A stretch of DNA of 35,622 bases from an uncultured Bacteroidales bacterium (lineage in GTDB: Bacteria > Bacteroidota > Bacteroidia > Bacteroidales > UBA932), in contig CAMFSN010000003.1 of assembly GCA_945983015.1 (NCBI GenBank), positions 1 to 35,622 of the forward strand. The letters are read 5' to 3'. Within the stretch, counting starts at the first letter, position 1; every line of letters begins with the position of its first letter. The notes beneath the pieces were generated by a model. The model did not search any database, was not told the origin of the DNA, and worked only from the letters and a program-made list of their open reading frames with translations. Positions 1 through 8,982 of the stretch are shown here, piece after piece. Made by a program: the position numbers and the translations under genes.

Positions 1-1634
1 TGTCAGTAGTCTATGCCGAATTGGACCTGATTAAGAACTTGAAATTAAGGACTCAGGCCTCCTTTGATTTCACCCATACGGAAGGCTTCAGCCAATCCTT
101 CCCGAGCTATGCTCCAAATCAGGAAGAAGGCAGCGCCTCGAGAAGCAGCGCCACTTATCTGAATCTTCAGATGTCTAACACCTTGACTTATCTTCTGAAT
201 CTAGGCTCCGACCACGATTTCACCTTCCTTTTAGGTCAGGAATACGAAGATTATCACTCCGAGGGCTTCTCCCTGCAGGGTAAAGGCACGAGCAACGACA
301 AGCTCACCGACATAGCCTTCGCCACCAGAGTGACTTCCTGGGACAGCTGGGCCGATTCAGACTACTCCCGACTCTCCTTCTTTGGAAGGGCTGAATATAA
401 CTTCCAGAACCGTATCTATTCCGAGGCTTCCCTAAGAGCCGACGCCTCATCCCGCTTCGGAAAGAACAATCGTTGGGGCGTGTTCGGAGCACTGGGTCTG
501 ATGTGGGACCTTAGAAACGAAGATTTCTTCTTCCCTTACAGGGATTACTTTAGCACTGCCCAGATTTCCCTGAGCAGTGGCACCTCCGGCAACTCTTCCA
601 TCCCTAACTACGAACACCTGGCCCTTATCGGAGGTAGCGGGGACTATCTGGGAGATTCAGCCTTGAGCCCCGTACAGCCTGGAAATGAAAACCTTAGCTG
701 GGAGAACTGCTGGACCACAAACCTGGCTTTCCATCTGGGCATACTCAGCAGGATAAATGCCGATATCGAGCTTTATAACAAATACACCTCCGATATGCTG
801 ATGATGGTACCACTCTCCTATGCCCAGTCGAACGGTTTCGGCTACCGCTGGGACAATGTGGGAGCTATGGTTAACCGCGGTATCGAGCTTAACCTGAGCG
901 CTGACCTGCTCAGAAGCGGCAAGTTCGTATGGAATATAAATGCCAATGTCGGCTATAACCATAACCGTATCAAGGAACTTTACAACGGCGTTACAGAATA
1001 CGAGAATGCCAACACCAACACCAAACTGGTGGTAGGTCACCCTCTGGGTGAGTTCTACCTGAACCGCTATGCCGGAGTCAATCCGGCCAATGGTGATGCC
1101 CTTTGGTACGACAAGGACGGAAATCTCACAAATGAGCTCAGAGACGAGGATAAAGTTCTGATAGGAAAGAGTTTCTATGCTCCTTGGCAGGGAGGGTTCG
1201 GCAGCACCATAAGCTACGGGGCTCTGAGTCTAAGCGCCCAATTCAGCTGGGTGGCAGACAGGTGGATGATAAACAACGACCGCTATTTCGACGAGAGTAA
1301 CGGACGCTTCGCATCCTACAACCAGTCCAGACGACTGCTGGACAGGTGGAAGCAACCCGGGGACATCACTGATATTCCTCGTCACGGAGTTTACACCGAG
1401 TTCGACAGCCGTCTGCTCGAGGATGCCTCTTTCCTAAGACTTAAGAATCTGATGCTCAGCTATAATGTCGGCAAACTCGCCTTCATTAACAATCTGAGAA
1501 TCTATATTCAGGCCCAGAACCTGTTGACATTCACCAACTTCTCCGGACTTGATCCAGAAGGTGTAGCTAATATCTACGCTGCCCAGTATCCTATGTCAAG
1601 GCAGTTCACCTTCGGTCTGGACATTAATTTCTAG
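1..1634 (+). CDS. SusC/RagA-type TonB-dependent outer-membrane transporter, C-terminal part
   Basis: This is the C-terminal part (about 543 residues) of a TonB-dependent outer-membrane barrel of the SusC/RagA family, which imports oligosaccharides or oligopeptides together with a SusD lid. The frame is open to the left edge, so the signal peptide, carboxypeptidase-like domain, plug and first strands lie outside the window. A TTG at 21 is internal, not a start. The visible part has the alternating aromatic/polar strands of a barrel, a family-typical periplasmic-turn/loop stretch (RYAGVNPANGDALWYDKDG), and ends in FTFGLDINF, a terminal aromatic strand as BAM substrates have. The SusD-like gene starts 6 bases after the stop. 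The substrate cannot be read from this part; the neighbours (protease, LRR proteins, no glycosidase) favour peptides. Confidence 0.93.
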   Translation, partial: SVVYAELDLIKNLKLRTQASFDFTHTEGFSQSFPSYAPNQEEGSASRSSATYLNLQMSNTLTYLLNLGSDHDFTFLLGQEYEDYHSEGFSLQGKGTSNDKLTDIAFATRVTSWDSWADSDYSRLSFFGRAEYNFQNRIYSEASLRADASSRFGKNNRWGVFGALGLMWDLRNEDFFFPYRDYFSTAQISLSSGTSGNSSIPNYEHLALIGGSGDYLGDSALSPVQPGNENLSWENCWTTNLAFHLGILSRINADIELYNKYTSDMLMMVPLSYAQSNGFGYRWDNVGAMVNRGIELNLSADLLRSGKFVWNINANVGYNHNRIKELYNGVTEYENANTNTKLVVGHPLGEFYLNRYAGVNPANGDALWYDKDGNLTNELRDEDKVLIGKSFYAPWQGGFGSTISYGALSLSAQFSWVADRWMINNDRYFDESNGRFASYNQSRRLLDRWKQPGDITDIPRHGVYTEFDSRLLEDASFLRLKNLMLSYNVGKLAFINNLRIYIQAQNLLTFTNFSGLDPEGVANIYAAQYPMSRQFTFGLDINF

Positions 1635-1640
1635 AAGAGT

Positions 1641-3134
1641 ATGAAGAGTCTAAAAAATATTATTCTGACATCTATTGCAGCTCTGGGTCTGGTTTCCTGT
1701 CTGGACAAGACTCCAGCGGACAATCTACTTCTGGGCGAAGGAATGAGTTCGCTTAACGGAGCTGACCAGATATGTAACGGAATTTACAAGAAACTAATGA
1801 GCGGAGCCCTATACAGTGGCCACCTCACTCTTTGCCCTGACATTCAAGCAGACCTGGTCTATGCGGTTCAGGGTAATTCCAACACCTACGGAAACTTATG
1901 GAGATGGAAAATCCTCTCCACGAACAGCGAGATAGGCAGCATCTATGCCGGACTCTATTCGGTAATAGGCTCCTGCAACTTCTTCCTGGACGGAGTGGAT
2001 GAATTGAAAGCGAGCCTGACCGACGACGAGCAGATTCAGTATCTGGACCACCTTCACGGGGAGGTTTTGTGCGCGAGGGCATTGGCATACAGCGAACTGG
2101 CCAAATGCTTCTGCAAGGCATACAGCGAGCAGACAAAGGAGGAGCTGGGGCTTGTACTCGCGGATAGCTATTATAAGGAAGCCCCGAAGAAAAGAGCCAC
2201 ACTTGCCCAGACTTATGAATTTATAATCAAGGACTTGCAGAAGGCAAGCGAACTCTTTGACCCTGATTCGGACCAGTCTAACGCCCCGTATTTCTCTTAT
2301 GGAGCAGTTCAGGCGCTCTGGGCGAGAGTATGCTTGAATATGGAGGATTGGGACGGGGCCATCGAGCACGCCAGCTATCTGATAGACAGCGGGGTATATA
2401 AATTGGCAGACGCCAATTCCATCTACACCGGAACGAAATCCTACCTGGATTATATGTGGACTAACGATGCCGCCTTCGAGATTATCTTCAAGATAGGCTA
2501 CACCTCCACCTCCTATGGCTCGCCTATAGGACAGGTCTTCCTGAATTTCAACCGTGATTTCACCTATTATTATCCGGATTATGTGCCGGCAAGCTGGGTG
2601 CTGAACCTCTACAATAGCTCTGACCAAAGGTACGATGCCTATTTCACTGAGGCTCAGACCGGATATAGCCACGGACTTACTTGGCCGCTGCTCACCAAAT
2701 ATATGGGCAACGAGGGTTTTATGGCCAATTATATTTACCACGTCTGTATGCCTAAGCCTCTGCGTCTGGCCGAACAGTACCTGATCCGTAGCGAGGCTTT
2801 CTGCCGGAAGGGGAATATCTCCAAGGCCAATTCCGACCTGAATGCCCTTCGCTCCAAACGCTACTCAAATGGCGGAAATGTCAGTATGAACGAACAGAAT
2901 TGGCTTGAAACCATAAGCGAGGAAAGGGTGAGGGAACTCTATATGGAAGGTTTCCGCCTGAACGACCTGAAGAGATGGCACAAGGGATTCGAGAGAAGCA
3001 GTCAGACAGGTTGTCAAAGCGAGGGCAGCAGCCTTAAGGTGGCAGCTGATGATCCGCTCTTTGTATGGCCTATACCGAGAAACGAACTGGAGGCCCCTGG
3101 ATCCGAGATTGAAGGAAATGAAAGCAACAAATAG
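1641..3134 (+). CDS. SusD/RagB-like outer-membrane lipoprotein
   Basis: A 497-residue SusD/RagB-family lipoprotein that should form the extracellular lid of the SusC channel and capture substrate. A lipoprotein signal ends at Cys20 (LVSC). The helical TPR-like body of the family is evident: a motif resembling the N-terminal SusD domain around residues 25-110, the ARALAYSELAKCF helix near residue 150, and the C-terminal RERVRELYMEGFRLNDLKRW stretch that is a hallmark of SusD/RagB. It ends with the usual PIPRNEL motif. Length is normal for the family. The gene follows SusC by 6 bases and the next gene begins 1 base after its stop, so co-translation is likely. Ligand type is not predictable from sequence. 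Confidence 0.95.
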   Translation: MKSLKNIILTSIAALGLVSCLDKTPADNLLLGEGMSSLNGADQICNGIYKKLMSGALYSGHLTLCPDIQADLVYAVQGNSNTYGNLWRWKILSTNSEIGSIYAGLYSVIGSCNFFLDGVDELKASLTDDEQIQYLDHLHGEVLCARALAYSELAKCFCKAYSEQTKEELGLVLADSYYKEAPKKRATLAQTYEFIIKDLQKASELFDPDSDQSNAPYFSYGAVQALWARVCLNMEDWDGAIEHASYLIDSGVYKLADANSIYTGTKSYLDYMWTNDAAFEIIFKIGYTSTSYGSPIGQVFLNFNRDFTYYYPDYVPASWVLNLYNSSDQRYDAYFTEAQTGYSHGLTWPLLTKYMGNEGFMANYIYHVCMPKPLRLAEQYLIRSEAFCRKGNISKANSDLNALRSKRYSNGGNVSMNEQNWLETISEERVRELYMEGFRLNDLKRWHKGFERSSQTGCQSEGSSLKVAADDPLFVWPIPRNELEAPGSEIEGNESNK

Positions 3135-3135
3135 A

Positions 3136-4035
3136 ATGAAAAAGTTTAAATACATATTAGTCATTGTACTTGGAGCACTGCTCTGTTCCTGCCAGGAGCA
3201 CTATATAGAATACTCTGATGCCGAATACATTATGTTCGCCGATACCCTGAAAGCCTATGCCGTAGGGCAAGAGGACGGATATTTCAGCGTTCCGGTGGTC
3301 TCGACTGTCAGTTGTAACTATGACAGGGTGATAGCCGTGGAGGTTATAGATACCGAGAGCAGCGCCATAGAAGGGCTGCATTACTCTCTGGAATCAAACA
3401 CCTTGACTATTCCGGCCGGTTCTAACAAGACAGAGCTCAGAGTAAAGGGCCATTACGAGAATCTGGAAAGCGGGAATGATTTGATTATCTGCCTGAATCT
3501 GATAATGAATGAAAAGCTCGCCATGGATCTCTATGGAACCAAGACCAAGGTGCAGCTCGTAAAGACCTGTCCTTTCGACAGGAACAATTTCTGCGGATGG
3601 TGCGTACTCTCTTCCACTTTCCTTCAGAACTTCAACCCTTACGGTTCTTATCAGAGACTTATCAAAACCAAGCCTCACCCGACTAAGGAAGACTGTATCA
3701 TCTGCGAGAATTGGATGAACGATGGCTATGACATTGTGCTCCGATTCGACACTTCCGACCCTCTGAACCCTGTGGTGAGTATGGATGGAGAACAGATCAT
3801 CAGCGACGAGGGCTCTTTCTTCGGAATGGCTCACGGAGATGACAGAATCAGGGCCATAAACAGCTATCTATACGACTCTTACTACTATAACTGTGGCAGT
3901 TACCTCTATATATGGACTGCTATGTACGTGAACGACCTGAACACTTCTATCGGCACCGTAGGCCATTTCTACAACATTATGGAATGGGTTAGCGATGAAG
4001 AGGCCAGACGCCTTCAGGAAGAAAATGGAATGTAA
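3136..4035 (+). CDS. Sus-locus accessory lipoprotein (Calx-beta/DUF4843-like N-terminus)
   Basis: A 299-residue predicted surface lipoprotein; the lipobox ends at Cys19 (LCSC) followed by an acidic stretch (QEHYIEYSDAEY). The frame is open upstream to 3049, but the ATG at 3136 gives a proper signal peptide and sits one base after the SusD stop, so I chose it. Residues about 30-145 look like a beta-sandwich of the DUF4843/Calx-beta type seen in proteins encoded right after SusD (phrases such as YFSVPVVSTVS, IEGLHYSLESNTLTIPAGS). The second half (150-299), rich in Tyr, Trp and Cys, looks like a separate globular domain resembling DUF4984, though that name is from memory. Probable role: substrate binding beside the SusCD pair. 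Family assignment is tentative. Confidence 0.75.
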   Translation: MKKFKYILVIVLGALLCSCQEHYIEYSDAEYIMFADTLKAYAVGQEDGYFSVPVVSTVSCNYDRVIAVEVIDTESSAIEGLHYSLESNTLTIPAGSNKTELRVKGHYENLESGNDLIICLNLIMNEKLAMDLYGTKTKVQLVKTCPFDRNNFCGWCVLSSTFLQNFNPYGSYQRLIKTKPHPTKEDCIICENWMNDGYDIVLRFDTSDPLNPVVSMDGEQIISDEGSFFGMAHGDDRIRAINSYLYDSYYYNCGSYLYIWTAMYVNDLNTSIGTVGHFYNIMEWVSDEEARRLQEENGM

Positions 4036-4054
4036 ATGTTAAATAAATAAAACG

Positions 4055-6367
4055 ATGAAAAATTATTCTAAATTAAGCATCGCTTGCGCTCTAACAGCAC
4101 TGTTCGCAAGCTCTTGTATTCAACCGGAAAACCCTGATGTGGTGGTTGAACCCGTATTCCCTGAGGAAGTTGATATTCGCACAGTAAAGGCAGGAGAATC
4201 TGTGGAACTCAGCCTTGCTGCGAATCTTGACTGGACCCTCAGCATTGAAGGCGAGGGTGCTGGTAACTTCTTCTGGATCGATGACGACGGTCTCAAAGAG
4301 AGCAGCATCTCCGGAGAAGCCGGCGAGATCAAAGCTACCATCGTATTCTCCGAGACTGAAGAATTGGACAACAACCGTGTATGTACCGTCAACCTCACCA
4401 TGGCCGAGCAGACCAAGAAGGTAGCTGAATACACCAGACTTGCCCTCGAAAGAACTTTCGAAATATATGTAGGCCAGGCTGGCGAATATGATTTTGCCAG
4501 GGAAAACGGAGCCTATGTTTATGAGAAAGCAGAGAGCGCAGAGCTCATCAGCTTTGCCGGAAGCGTAAGGTACTCTATCCCTGTTAAGGTTATCAGCAAC
4601 TATGCATGGAACCTTTCCCTGCCAGAGTGGCTTAGCGCAGGTGAAGTGAATTCCGGAGAGGCAGGTGCCACCGAGTTCATCCTGAGCGCCATTCTGAGCT
4701 CAGAAAACGAGAACGGAGCTAAAGACAATGTCAAATTCCTGGACAGCGTTAACACTTCAGTAGAAGAAAGCCTAGAGATCAAGCTGCCCGCATTTGTGGA
4801 CAGACTGGAGATCGAGACCTCTACCAGTTTCATCTTCAACGCAGCCGGTGAGCAGCAGATGCCTACCGGAGGATTCAGCGAAGTACCTGGAATAGCTTAT
4901 GTCCGCGGAGTGGAAGGTTTCGTAGTTAAAGCCCTGGAATTCAATGGTGAGAGGCACGAGACCAGCTATGCTGACTGGGTAGAGTCAGAGATCAAGTTCA
5001 ATTCCGGCGATTCATACCTCAAGAACGCCACTGTAGAGATTACTCCTAAAGCTAACGATGGAGATGCCAGAGTAGCCGACATTCTCATCCTGCCTAAGAG
5101 CCTCTCAGCGACTCCAGTAGAAGATCTTTGCGATCCTAACAGCTGCGAGTTCCTCGAGAAATTCCAGCCTTATGTCCTCTGCCGTCTGGAGCAGGAAGCC
5201 GCCCCTAAGACTGATCCTGTAGGTGGAGATTATATCACCCTTTCAGATAATGAAGATGACACTTACAAGGCTGAACTTGTAAAACTCGAAAAGGGTTGGA
5301 TGCACTCTATGTTCTACTGCGAAGAGGCCTACACCCTTACCTATACCGACGAATATTCCCAGGCTACCCTAATATTCAGCGAGGCCTTCGATCACTATGA
5401 GTTCTGCAACTTCTGGGGCAGCACTGTACCAGAGGACGGATTCTGGCTGGAACTGAATCCTTTCTCAAATAACAGCAAGAGCACTCTCTATATGAACCCT
5501 CAGCTCTACAAGCCATTAGAGGGCGAAGAGCCTGAGTCCTTCGTAGTGTTCTACGATGCCGAAGGGAAGGGCAAGGCCGTGATCCAGTGCCTTTACAGAG
5601 AAGGTCAGGAGATAGGAGGAGGAGACGATGAGACTGATGGAATTATCTCCATCGTAAACGGAACAGGTAATGTACAACACCTCAGCGAATCCGATGATAT
5701 CTATCAGGGAGTCTACTCCATTACAGGTGTCTCCGATATATATGCGGTTACCGTATCGTCTTTCGACACCGTGCTCAAATCCGAGACCAGCTACTGGAAC
5801 GTTCAATTACTTGGGTTTGACGGCAATGAGCTCAACGACGGGACCTTCTATCTGGAGCCTTTCAATGAGCAGCAGTTCACCGTCTCTAAGGGCGAGAGCG
5901 TTCAAGAGGTCACTTCCTGCGTCATCACACTCCGGGGTAAAAGCGCTCCTTTTGCCGCCATCTATTTCACCTGGGATCCTGAAGCTAAGGACGAGAATGC
6001 TACCAATACTCCATTCAGTTTTCTTACTCCTGAATATGTAACGGGTGCTCAGCTCCAGAAAGGAGCTTCAGACGAAGTCCTGCAGATGCTTAAAGGTGAA
6101 TTCGGCTCAATTCTGGACGTGGAGAAGGTTTACACCCTGACCTATACGAGCGCATTCCCTCAAATGCCTACAGTTAAGTGCCCTTCCTATAATCCTGGTC
6201 CAGCTTATGGGAACGGGGAAGGATCCTACGACTATTGGCTTCAGGGAGAATACGAAGACGGAACACTGTGGGTTAGTATGAGCGAAGTCGGGCTGGTCGA
6301 TTACTTCTGGTTCCACGATGCCCAATGGTCCGAGCACTATTTTCTCGTTTGCACAAGAACACAATAA
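4055..6367 (+). CDS. large multidomain surface lipoprotein of the Sus-like locus
   Basis: A 770-residue lipoprotein of no family I can name with certainty. The signal peptide ends at Cys21 (ASSC), then a proline-rich linker. Two regions read as BACON/Ig-like beta-sandwiches: about residues 32-120 (LAANLDWTLSI core) and about 150-245 (SNYAWNLSLPEWL core). The second half contains a degenerate internal duplication, with the string YTLTYT at residues 426-431 and again at 693-698, each followed by a similar aromatic strand pattern (FWLELN, YWLQGE). It has no recognisable catalytic motif. Being third after SusD in a compact operon, it is probably an outer-membrane substrate-binding protein comparable in position to SusE/SusF. 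The gene starts 19 bases after the preceding stop. Confidence 0.7.
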   Translation: MKNYSKLSIACALTALFASSCIQPENPDVVVEPVFPEEVDIRTVKAGESVELSLAANLDWTLSIEGEGAGNFFWIDDDGLKESSISGEAGEIKATIVFSETEELDNNRVCTVNLTMAEQTKKVAEYTRLALERTFEIYVGQAGEYDFARENGAYVYEKAESAELISFAGSVRYSIPVKVISNYAWNLSLPEWLSAGEVNSGEAGATEFILSAILSSENENGAKDNVKFLDSVNTSVEESLEIKLPAFVDRLEIETSTSFIFNAAGEQQMPTGGFSEVPGIAYVRGVEGFVVKALEFNGERHETSYADWVESEIKFNSGDSYLKNATVEITPKANDGDARVADILILPKSLSATPVEDLCDPNSCEFLEKFQPYVLCRLEQEAAPKTDPVGGDYITLSDNEDDTYKAELVKLEKGWMHSMFYCEEAYTLTYTDEYSQATLIFSEAFDHYEFCNFWGSTVPEDGFWLELNPFSNNSKSTLYMNPQLYKPLEGEEPESFVVFYDAEGKGKAVIQCLYREGQEIGGGDDETDGIISIVNGTGNVQHLSESDDIYQGVYSITGVSDIYAVTVSSFDTVLKSETSYWNVQLLGFDGNELNDGTFYLEPFNEQQFTVSKGESVQEVTSCVITLRGKSAPFAAIYFTWDPEAKDENATNTPFSFLTPEYVTGAQLQKGASDEVLQMLKGEFGSILDVEKVYTLTYTSAFPQMPTVKCPSYNPGPAYGNGEGSYDYWLQGEYEDGTLWVSMSEVGLVDYFWFHDAQWSEHYFLVCTRTQ

Positions 6368-6373
6368 CATAAA

Positions 6374-8977
6374 ATGACTTTTAAAAATCAATTCTTCTTT
6401 AGACTGGCAGCTATCCTGCTGACGATTCTTCCGGCTTTCTCCTGTATTCAGGAGGAAGCGGAAGACCTGCGGGAGAAGGATTACGGATATGTACAGTTCA
6501 AGCTCTATAAGGAAGCCTCCTATGAGAGCAAAGCCATAGTGAGTGAACTGGACTATCTGAAAGATGCCAGCAAAATCCTTTTAATGCTGGAGTACTCTAA
6601 CAAACAGATTTCCCAGACCCTTGTGCTTCGAGCTCAGGATCAAAGCAGCACGGAGTGGGGTTTGAGAAGTGAGAAACTCCAACTGGTAAAAGGCAATTAT
6701 AAAATCAAAGCCTTTACGCTTTTCGACGCCTTGGACGAAGAACTCTACAATGGAGGAAGTGCAGGAGAATTTGAAGTGCTTGCAGGAGGTCTGACCAGCC
6801 ACGACATTACTGTCAAGGTTAGTCCTCGAGGACAGGTCAAATTCACCCTCGAAAAAGTCTTTACCAAGGCCTCTGTCAGGGAATACACCTTCGATGAAAT
6901 CGCCGAAGTGGACCTGGAGCTCAAGAACAGCCAGACCGGAGTCAAAACCCTGATAGAGCATCTGAAAGGCAATTTCGACATCCATTTCAAAGAGGAAGGC
7001 TCCTACTACAGGACCTCTTCCGTAGTCTGCGACAGCATAGTCACAGTCAAAGGTGGCACTTATCTCATTAACTCCTACACCGTAAGAGATAAGGAAGGCA
7101 AACTGCTGGAGTATAATGCAGACCTGAACGCGGAAGTCTTCGAGGTAAAGGACAACTGTCTGACAGAAGTGAAGGTGCCAGTGAAACTGAACGAGTCTGC
7201 CGCTTATATGCAGGACTATCTGGCACTAAGAAAAATTTGGGAATCTCTGGACGGTCCGAATTGGTATTATTTCGGAGAGGATTGGCCTAGAGGAGCGAAC
7301 TGGAATTTCGAGAAGGATCCGGACCTATGGGGCGACCAGCCAGGAGTGCAGCTTCACAGCAACGGCAGAGTGGCCCTGATCAATATCAGCGATTTCGGCT
7401 TCAGAGGACATCTCTCCCCAGCCATAGGAGATCTTAGCGAGCTGGTGGAACTATATCTGGGTTCTCACAACGACATCAACCTCTTCGAATTCGACCCTAG
7501 CATACAGCCAGGGATGAACGAGACAAACAGAATGGAAAGGCATAAGGAATATCTGAAAATGATACACCCTGCCACTCCATTTACCGAGCCTATCGCCGTG
7601 GCTCTCAGGGAAAACGGGATAAGCCTGCCTCAGACAGAACTTTACGAACGCTACAGCGAGGAAGAGCTGATAGACAAAGAAGATGGGCACAGCCTTATCC
7701 AGCCTATGGACGTAGTGCACCGCAAACTCTGCAACGGGCTCAAGTCCCTACCGGAAGAGATTGGCAATCTGAAAAAACTGGAAACCCTCTACATAGCCAA
7801 CGGCGAACTCGCCGAACTGCCGCAGAGATTCTCGGAGCTCGAATCCCTGACGGATCTGGAGCTCTATAACTGCACAAAGATGAGCAAGGCTCCGGAAGCC
7901 CTCAAAGAACTTCCTAACCTGATCTCCGTAAATCTGGGGAACAACTCCCAGATGAGCAGTGAAGAGATAGAAAAAGCTCTGGAATACCTCTGCACCGGAG
8001 CCTCCCAGACAAAGTTGCAGATACTTTACTTTAATTTGAACAACATCAGCCGCATAGACGGCGCGCAGATAAGGAATCTGAAAAAGCTGGGTCTGTTCGA
8101 TTTGGCATACAATCAGATAAGTGAAATCACTGAGGCCTTCGGACAGGAGATTTCCGTAGTGCAGCTTTATCTGGACCATAACAAGCTCAGCAGTCTGCCG
8201 GTGGACGAAAAGGGTCTGTTTATGAAAGTGGATGATGTGGAGAGTTTCACCGCCGCCTTCAACCTCTTTAGCGAACTGCCTGACATCTTCACCACCCAGA
8301 CTCCATACTTTATGGGTTCCATAGATTTCTCATTCAATCACATCAGCGGAGTCCAGAACAGCGGAAGCTCCTACAAGGGACTTAAGGCCGAGACCCTCAA
8401 CCTGGGAAACAATATGGAATTGACAAGTCTTCCTACGGCCTTTGCCGAAAGCAACTCCTCCATACAGAACTTCTCCTTCAGAGGCTGTGCGATAAAGGAG
8501 ATTCCTTCGGAATGCTTTATCTATGAGAATGCCAAGTATATCAAGTCTATCGATTTGTCCTACAATCGTTTGAATGACCTGCCAAGCAGTTTGAACGGAG
8601 TTAACCTGCCATACCTTTACGGCATAGACCTGTCTTATAACAGCTTCAAGGTATTCCCATTCGAGCCGCTGGACAGCGCCTACCTTACCGTATTCGCCAT
8701 ACGAGGACAGAGAGAAAACGGAGAAAGATGTCTGGAACAATGGCCAAACGGAATTTACAACCACAAGGGTCTAAGAGGATTCTACATAGGCTCAAATAAT
8801 CTGGGAAAAATAGATGACACCATCTCCACCCTCTGTTACATCCTGGAAATCAGCGACAATCCTAACATCGTCTTCGATGCCTCAGATATCTGCACGGCCT
8901 ACGCCAGAGGTCAGTTCCACCTCATCTATGACGAGACCCAGGACATCAGAAATTGCCAGTATATCCCTACAGTTTAG
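6374..8977 (+). CDS. leucine-rich-repeat surface lipoprotein with DUF4458-like N-terminal region
   Basis: An 867-residue lipoprotein; the signal ends at Cys24 (AFSC) and is followed by an acidic tract (IQEEAEDLREKD) resembling the lipoprotein export signal that sends Bacteroidota lipoproteins to the cell surface. Residues about 30-250 form a beta-rich region that resembles DUF4458, a family I recall with LRR partners. At about 278-345 there is an LRR N-cap of the kind with a xxALxxIWxxLDGPNW core, then NGRVALINISDFGFRGHLS and IGDLSELVELYL. From there to about 850 run irregular leucine-rich repeats (LPEEIGNLKKLETLYI, LPQRFSELESLTDLEL and others). LRR solenoids bind proteins; I infer an adhesin or protein-substrate receptor. 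It starts 6 bases after the preceding gene and ends 5 bases before the next. Confidence 0.82.
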   Translation: MTFKNQFFFRLAAILLTILPAFSCIQEEAEDLREKDYGYVQFKLYKEASYESKAIVSELDYLKDASKILLMLEYSNKQISQTLVLRAQDQSSTEWGLRSEKLQLVKGNYKIKAFTLFDALDEELYNGGSAGEFEVLAGGLTSHDITVKVSPRGQVKFTLEKVFTKASVREYTFDEIAEVDLELKNSQTGVKTLIEHLKGNFDIHFKEEGSYYRTSSVVCDSIVTVKGGTYLINSYTVRDKEGKLLEYNADLNAEVFEVKDNCLTEVKVPVKLNESAAYMQDYLALRKIWESLDGPNWYYFGEDWPRGANWNFEKDPDLWGDQPGVQLHSNGRVALINISDFGFRGHLSPAIGDLSELVELYLGSHNDINLFEFDPSIQPGMNETNRMERHKEYLKMIHPATPFTEPIAVALRENGISLPQTELYERYSEEELIDKEDGHSLIQPMDVVHRKLCNGLKSLPEEIGNLKKLETLYIANGELAELPQRFSELESLTDLELYNCTKMSKAPEALKELPNLISVNLGNNSQMSSEEIEKALEYLCTGASQTKLQILYFNLNNISRIDGAQIRNLKKLGLFDLAYNQISEITEAFGQEISVVQLYLDHNKLSSLPVDEKGLFMKVDDVESFTAAFNLFSELPDIFTTQTPYFMGSIDFSFNHISGVQNSGSSYKGLKAETLNLGNNMELTSLPTAFAESNSSIQNFSFRGCAIKEIPSECFIYENAKYIKSIDLSYNRLNDLPSSLNGVNLPYLYGIDLSYNSFKVFPFEPLDSAYLTVFAIRGQRENGERCLEQWPNGIYNHKGLRGFYIGSNNLGKIDDTISTLCYILEISDNPNIVFDASDICTAYARGQFHLIYDETQDIRNCQYIPTV

Positions 8978-8982
8978 AGTAT

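Noticed and set aside
1896..2741. 281-codon open frame on the minus strand opposite the SusD-like gene
   Set aside because: Antisense shadow of a confident SusD-like gene with no domain or start context.
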